Source: Siphonodentalium dalli
Taxonomy: Eukaryota > Mollusca > Scaphopoda > Gadilida > Siphonodentaliidae
NCBI GenBank assembly: GCA_032622095.1
Contig: CP136067.1
Location: 50,385,899-50,449,898 of the forward strand
DNA: 64,000 bases
Direction: 5' to 3'
Shown piece after piece: positions 1-64,000 of the stretch; the first letter of the stretch is position 1, and each line of letters opens with the position of its first letter. The notes under the pieces are model-generated. The model did not search any database. It saw nothing but the letters and a program-made list of their open reading frames with translations, and was not told the DNA's origin. The translations under genes and the position numbers were made by a program.

Positions 1-255
1 TGGTAAAAAGTGTTAAAAAAAGATTTTTTTTAGGCCAATGCATTCTCTTATATATGCGAGGCGACCTATGGTCGACTCGCATATATAAGAGAATGCATTG
101 GCACAGGGTATAACTGTAACTATCACAATGTGGTCAAGGAGCCGGTTCCAATGATATCCATATTTGTATGGTTCTATTGAGACAGACCGAAGATATTTTA
201 GGCTGTTGCAGCTTTATTTGGCCGTTTTTGGCCGGTTTGTTGGGTAAAGGGTTAA
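1..255 (+). mobile_element. piggyBac-like MITE, family 1, cut by window edge
   Basis: The right part of a MITE that is complete elsewhere in the window. It contains one 70-base hairpin (ccaatgcattctcttatata and its mirror, centred near 70) and ends TGTTGGGTAAAGGG|TTAA at 251-255. Family knowledge: TTAA target duplications with CCC...GGG termini are the hallmark of piggyBac-type elements. No coding capacity. Confidence 0.85.
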
Positions 256-1042
256 AAGAGTACTATGTTAGGTGTCAATAGAACTTGTCAGTATGTTAAC
301 CCTTTCAATCTGAGAGACAGGAATACCAGTCCAATCCTTATATTCCTATATCCCAGGAGACTGGAATACCGGTCCGGAAATCATACGATATTTTACACGA
401 AATTACAGAACAATAAACGCACATATCAAGTAGAGTTGTACTTTTACTTTACACACATGCGTGACATGATTACCCATGTCACTTTGACAGACAAACTGAT
501 GACAGAGGGTCTGTTTCTTCGCGAATGTGTAGACCTATTTTGAGAAAAAAAAATTGCTTTATCATCGGAAAAGGGGAACTATTTCATTAGAAATTTTGGT
601 CAATGCGCAAATTAACTAGAATTGTGCATCAACTTTGCACGAATGTCATGAGTCAAAGTTCATACCTCTGACTTTAGCAGCCAAATTGGTGACAGGGGGT
701 CTGTTTCGTCGTGCATGCACAGAGGTGCAATTTGAGAAATGCCTTTTATCGTAGGCAAAGGATAAGAATTTCGTAATAAATATATATCGTGACCAAAGGA
801 GCTGCAATATAATCTACATGTATATTGAACGTGGAATAGAATGTCTCTTTGAAATACATTGTGACATATTTCACCACACACTTGTTCGATTAGCATAGTA
901 GATTGCCGTATAGTTGAGCATGTATACATGTATATATTTTCCAGTTAAGAGCATTACGAGATACGTCATCGGAAACACTATATAATGTCAGGCACCTCGT
1001 GTGGGAACCATTTTAACGTTCAGGATGTCTGTGTTCAAAGGG

Positions 1043-1443
1043 TTAACCTTTTACCCAACAGAAGGGCCCTGTGCCAATGCATTCTCTTATATATGCGAGT
1101 CGACCATAGGTCGCCTCGCATATATAAGAGAATGCATTGGCTTAACACATTAAAAATTATAAAATTGTTAAAGAATGTAAGAAAAAATGGTAAAAAGTGT
1201 TAAAAAAAGATATTTTTTTAGGCCAATGCATTCTCTTATATATGCGAGGCGACCTATGGTCGACTCGCATATATAAGAGAATGCATTGGCACAGGGCATA
1301 ACTGTAACTATCACAATGTGGTCAAGGAGCCGGTTCCAATGATATCCATATGTGTATGGTTCTATTGAGACAGACCGAAGATATTTTAGGCTGTTGAAGC
1401 TTTATTTGGCCGGTTTTGGCCGGTTTGTTGGGTAAAGGGTTAA
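1043..1443 (+). mobile_element. piggyBac-like MITE, family 1, full length
   Basis: About 400 bp bounded by TTAA at both ends, with termini CCTTTTACCCAACA and TGTTGGGTAAAGGG. Inside are two near-perfect hairpins of about 70 bases, each built on ccaatgcattctcttatata, separated by an A+T-rich spacer. A unique right portion carries cacaatgtggtcaaggagcc. No reading frame of note. Confidence 0.88.
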
Positions 1444-2182
1444 CCTTGATATGCGCACAAATTCATTGCAGCTGGGGTTGCTTCCTCGTTGGAAGATGGG
1501 AGTGACATGGGATGGTGTCATCATGTGCCCTATATATGGCCAAATTAATAATTGATGTAAAGTGCATTGAAACTAATTCACTGTATAATGCGCTATATAA
1601 ATGGATCAATTATTATTAACGGTTATAAGGGCATATTGATTCAAACATCAAACGAGTTCCCATTTTTCGCGGGTGTTACGATCGGAAGACAGAAACTGGT
1701 GCTACTAAATTTGTATCCATCCAGCTAATTAATACCGGGTGTCTTGCTAAGTTGGCTTGCGTTTCATTGTGTATAGGTTTCTTGTTTAGCATTGTGTTGT
1801 ATTATGACACATTCATCATACCATATCCGGACACAATAGTCTATACTCATTAATTATTTAATTACACACATAGTGACAGAGAGTACGCAATAAATGTATT
1901 GGTATAATTAGTGTATTCAATAAGAACATCAAAAGCTTCAAAGCACGGCTGCCAATACCGTTATCTTTGATCGGCCGTCACGCAACAATGTTTATTTATT
2001 AGCAAAATTGCCGATTTCATAACTGGTGTTTGTGGAAGTAATTCTACTAAATAGCACGGCTTTTAAAAACTTTTAACAATGTCATTGAATGTTGGTATTG
2101 TATTGCACAATTGTTCTGCTAAAACATAATGCGTGCTCAATTTAATGCAACTAATCTGGTTGGTTGTGATGAGAACTGACTA
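1444..2182. other. Flank between two MITE copies, nothing coding
   Basis: No gene seen. Around 1545-1619 the text tgcgctatataaatgg followed by attatta resembles the 3' tail of short interspersed elements common in marine invertebrates. This is a weak resemblance only. Confidence 0.35.
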
Positions 2183-2572
2183 TTAACCCTTTACCCAACA
2201 GAACGGCCCTGTGCCAATGCATTCTCTTATATATGCGAGTCGACCAAAGGTCGCCTCGCATATATAAGAGAATGCATTGGCTTAACACATTAAAAATTAT
2301 AAAATTGTTAAAGAATGTAAGAAAAAATGGTAAAAAGTGTTAAAAAAAGATTTTTTTTAGGCCAATGCATTCTATTATATATGCGAGGCGACCTATGGTC
2401 GACTCGATTATATAAGAGAATGCATTGGCACAGGGCATAACTGTAACTATCACAATGTGGTCAAGGAGCCGGTTCCAATGATATCCATATTTGTATGGTT
2501 CTATTGAGACAGACCGAAGATATTTTACGCTGTTGAAGCTATATTTGGCCGGTTTGTTGGGTAAAGGGTTAA
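2183..2572 (+). mobile_element. piggyBac-like MITE, family 1, full length
   Basis: TTAA-bounded (2183-2186 and 2569-2572), with CCCTTTACCCAACA and TGTTGGGTAAAGGG ends and the same two hairpins as the copy at 1043. It has several point changes in the second hairpin and a short deletion in the ggccggtttt repeat near the right end, so it is an older or separately mutated copy. Confidence 0.88.
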
Positions 2573-4191
2573 TTGATTTACACAAGTATCAAACTGAGTC
2601 ACCAAAAATATGAGAGGAATAATAGGATCAAAGAACTCTTCTACTGTGTGGATTGTGCATGAGGTCTCACACAGAAAACAAACCAAGCTAAATACATTAT
2701 ACTAAATAGTGAACCTCATTTGATACAAAATATTCTCATACCTTGCTAACTTTTCTCTTTTACCACAAGCTGGGTTTATTATTACATCATTTCTTTATTC
2801 AATGGTAACGTAGATTGTTTTAGATTGTACAACAAACACAAGTTGCGATTTGGCAACGTTTTTTTCACTATCAATTTTTAAAGGCATGGATGGCTTTCGT
2901 TGTAGGTTATAATATAGAATTAAAAGTTATCAAATTATGAAAAGTTCTTCAATAATAGACGAATAGTATAATGATAGTTTGGATGCGATATAATCTACCA
3001 ACACACTTTGTGTGTGAAAAAATTCACTTCGTTCATTTTATGTTTTCGCGAAAAGCGCGTTATTTGGTTTATCTTCAGAGAGTCACAAAGTTACCCATAG
3101 ATTTCCGGAAATCATCAGCTATTGTCGTGAAACTACCACATAAACAACAACCATGTGTTTGTACAACATCACACTATTAATACAGGTCTTAAGCCTTCAC
3201 TAATCTGGTTCGAGGCGCAAAATTTGCTATATACGATTTCTCCTTCACAGGATTTATCATAGACCAAAAGGCAATCACCACGTAGTGACAAAAATGTATA
3301 ATAAACGCCATCTGCTTATAGCATGGCATAATATTGCATCATCTCCTTATTATATCCACACAACTTACGAGATACAACTAAATATCATTGTAAATTCCTT
3401 ATTTGGCATCTTGGGAGAAAATACTCACTGGATAAATAAAATTTATCTCTTTGCAAAATCAATTCTATTAGGTACACGTGTTCTGTCTGATCATTACCCA
3501 ATTATTAAATGTACATTAGCTGTATTTTGCACTGACAACGGGTAGAATGGGTCGATTAAAATGAGACTTGTTGTGATTTGAATGAGATTGCTGTCCAAAT
3601 TTGATCTCCGCCTTCCACAAAATCTTTGTTGGACTATGGCAGTTTCAGAGTGTTTGGTTATATACAAATTTCTGTAATGTTTTTGGCTTTTATTTACATA
3701 ACACAGTGTAAGAATTTGACAATAACATACTATTTACGCGTTTATGATTGGTATAAGAACAACGTATGTCTATATTTGAATATTCTTTCTGTTTATGGTG
3801 GTTTTAGCAGATGTGACTATTTTAACAGCAATACCAACTGCGAAGGCCGCCAATATCTTTAATGTCAAAAGATATATTCAGGGTCCACGCTAATTTTTAC
3901 AAAACCTATTTTAATTTTCATTCAGTTTCTAAAGTATAAAATCACATGCATAGAACGAGAAGTCCTACATGAAAGGCGCTATTTTGTTTGATATTGAATT
4001 TTCTATTAATTTATTTCATATTCTTTTGCTAAATTTTCGATAAGAAAAAAATATTCTTTGGTATTTACAAGTCTAGTTTATATGTCATATTTAGTTTCCA
4101 ACATTTTTTTACAAAACAAAGCAGAAAGCCATGTTAAATTAAATTTGTATGTTGTAGTAACTGGAGGTTTGGAACACTTTAACTGAGATTG
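2573..4191. other. 3' flank of KIF3B, no gene recognised
   Basis: A+T-rich sequence with only short chance reading frames. Part of it is probably the KIF3B 3' untranslated region (from 4191 downwards). No repeat family seen elsewhere in the window was recognised here. Confidence 0.4.
4010..4015 (-). promoter_or_regulatory. Possible poly(A) signal of KIF3B
   Basis: AATAAA on the minus strand, about 180 bases past the TAA stop at 4192. It is the first canonical hexamer after the stop. In A+T-rich DNA this can occur by chance. Confidence 0.3.
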
Positions 4192-61887
<57,696 letters not shown>

Positions 61888-64000
61888 CTATATAAATACA
61901 CAAGACAGTCAATGACTCATAAGACCACAACAGTCAGTACACGTACTTGTACTTGTAAAAATTACTGAGACAAGTATCTGTAGTTCTAAACAGGAGTCTT
62001 CACATTAAATTTTCTGATTGCACACCACTGACAATTCTCCACCCCTTAAACTTTTAAACAAGACAATCAGACACAGTCCAAAGTTCACAAAATTACTTTT
62101 CCACATCCCTCTCTGGTTGGAATTTTACCACTGGTTCTTCAAGCTCTCCAACTTTTGGTAATGTCCAACCTGACATCATCCATAAAGTTAAAATTTGTGG
62201 CCAACCTGACATCCCCCATAAAGTTAAATGAAAGTGACACTGAAGTTAAATGAAAGTGTCCACCAATTGGGAAGGAGTTCATATTTTGCTGAGCAATGAA
62301 CAGAATGATAAAGAAGGAAAGTCAAAGAGTTTGGGCTTGTACTGTGTACATGTACCTGTACATGTACGTGGATGAAATTATTTTCATTTCAAACATTACA
62401 CCAATAAATGTGGGCTGCAGGGTGTGCCGAAAGATTCAAATCTGAAATCCAAGATGGCTGCTGGTGGCCATATTTTTTATGAATTTCGGAAATAATCAAT
62501 GGCTCCTATCTACATGTACATGTAAGAGGTCACCCTCGAAGATCCAAATGCAGATTGATGATAATTGGATGAGGGATGGCATGTAGGGTGTCCTGAAGGA
62601 TATAGTCATGCAAAGAGTAATATCCAAGATGGCCATTGGCAGCCACGATTTTCTATGAATTTTGGAAAAAAATTATGGCTCCCATCTAGAAGTCATCATG
62701 AAAATCCAGATAAAGTTTTGTGATGATCGGATGAGGGATGTGGTCATCACAGGGTATTTGATATTTCCCATCTAGAGGTGATCCTAAACATGCCTGTAAA
62801 TTTTCAGTACATTCGTGGACTGTAGGGTGTCAAAGTTGAAATCCAAGATGGCTGCTGGCGGCCATGATTTAAAAAACATTTTGGAAAAAATTGATGGCTC
62901 CCATCTAGAGGTCACCACGAAGATCCATATGAAGTTTGGTGACGATTGGATGAGGCATGTGGCCTGTAGGAGGTACCAAAGGAAATTGTTGACGGACAAA
63001 CAGATGGACGGATGATGGACGCCAACCCATGGCAATTGCTCAAACTCAACTAGAGATGGGCCTGTCCCAGGTGGGACTAGGTATACTAGTACATGTACAT
63101 GTACCTCCTGTATAAAATGTTCTAAGTCGAATACAGGGGATAACTCCACAAAAAACATCTGACAGAGCAGGTGCACGTGTTCATACTGGTTGGAAAATTA
63201 AACTATGAGAACTGTTGAAAATTTTGATTAAAGTAGGGGTTCAAAACTCTGCCCCCCCCCCTTTGCACTCCCTCCCTATTGCCCCTAACATTGACCTCAC
63301 CTACCCCCAACCCCCCACCCACCAAAAAGAAATACTAGTATCAATTGGAAATTTTAGTCTATTATCAGCACAGTCTCAGTTGTGCAATAAACATAGAATG
63401 AGACTGTGGTGTGAAATTATGAACAGGATAGTGTTATCACATGAGGTACAACTCAAATCTTTGGTTCTCGTTGTACGACCATGTTGAAACCAACTCATGC
63501 CATATCATTAAACAGTTCACTCAGCAGTGTTTTCATATTTACCTCATGAAAATCAATAGATAGTGATCAGCGAATAATGAAGACTAATTATTGAATGTGT
63601 AAGTTCACTCATGTGTAAGTGTAATTGATTGATACAAACCAAAACATCTATTTAATTTACTGAACTCCAACTACAGGAGACAACACAATTAACCAGTTAA
63701 TGATTGATCATCAAATTCTAGACCCAATGCATGCTTTTTGACGTTATCTAAGTGAACCAATTACTGAAGATTTAATGTATCATTCATGTTGCTAAAATAT
63801 CACGGATGCATAATTCATATTTCATCACCAATCTGTGCAAAATCTGAAGCAATGCAACAATAATGAGGGTACAAGTATATTGGGTATTCCAAAATAATCG
63901 AAATCAGGGGTTCAATTCAGTGTCGACACCGAAACATGTATATCAGCGAAATATCAACAAATATTCTGATTACCCCAGCGGATTGTTTCATACCACATTA
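61888..64000. other. Upstream of the first KIF3B exon found; no gene recognised
   Basis: The initiator exon of KIF3B must be here or beyond the window. I saw no convincing ATG with a good splice donor. 62160-62265 has small tandem repeats (ccaacctgacat, gttaaatgaaagtg). 62340-62360 and 63090-63108 hold gtacatgtac palindromes. Confidence 0.4.
62400..63060. repeat. Dispersed 'ccaagatggc' repeat, about three modules
   Basis: Modules of about 200 bp with aaatccaagatggctgctgg, atggctcccatctagaggtc and gatgaggga(t)gtgg, ending with gatggacggatgatggacgcca. Same family as 11940-12515. The inverted arms of the element at 33462-39110 use similar 'agatggc' text but different surroundings. Confidence 0.65.

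Noticed and set aside
63470-63486. ATG|gtcgta on the minus strand as a minimal first exon
   Set aside because: Phase would fit, but the donor is poor and nothing else supports it.
63530-63548. Possible first KIF3B exon ATGAG|gtaaat on the minus strand
   Set aside because: Joining it to the exon at 61887 shifts the frame away from the conserved motor sequence.

Overview
The window is nuclear DNA of an animal. It is A+T-rich, with short exons, long introns, GT-AG splice sites and many transposon-derived repeats. One protein gene is recognisable: a minus-strand kinesin-2 motor subunit of the KIF3B type (KRP95 in sea urchin), running from about 61887 down to 4192. I placed 20 coding exons by conserved sequence, splice sites and reading phase. 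Together they give 705 residues without the initiator methionine, which must lie in an upstream exon I could not find. The tail wording looks invertebrate, and the repeat types suggest a marine invertebrate (echinoderm, hemichordate or mollusc). The species cannot be named from the sequence.

Layout in transcript order, right to left. 64000-61888: upstream flank with repeats of a 'ccaagatggc' family. 61887-60428: first two motor exons, with two hairpin elements between them. 60427-48264: the largest intron, 12 kb. It holds a head-to-tail array of 13 Helitron-like elements (49935-58888) that carry a 122-bp minisatellite, and a MITE split by a hAT element. 48263-42458: motor exons with the P-loop up to switch I, separated by a hAT element and several MITEs. 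42457-31651: a 10.8-kb intron with a 5.65-kb large inverted-repeat element. 31650-30740: switch II and the rest of the motor core. 30739-21912: nested TTA- and TTAA-flanked elements. 21911-20834: neck and start of the stalk. 20833-15201: a 4.2-kb TIR element with nested tandem repeats. 15200-4192: coiled-coil stalk and tail. 4191-1: 3' flank with three copies of one piggyBac-like MITE.

The KIF3B product would pair with a KIF3A-type partner and a KAP subunit to form heterotrimeric kinesin-2, the plus-end-directed motor of anterograde intraflagellar transport. P-loop, switch I, switch II and neck are intact, so the gene looks functional.

The repeats resolve into a few groups with readable boundaries: at least three TTAA-flanked piggyBac-like MITE families (two share the same hairpin core), a hAT-type palindromic MITE with 8-bp target duplications, larger hAT-like elements with perfect 7- or 8-bp duplications, PIF/Harbinger-like elements with TTA duplications, and the Helitron-like array. 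No transposase was recognised, so all look non-autonomous. The most unusual single point is the 3' end of exon 6, where a 30-bp tandem repeat has copied the exon end together with its 5' splice site into the intron.
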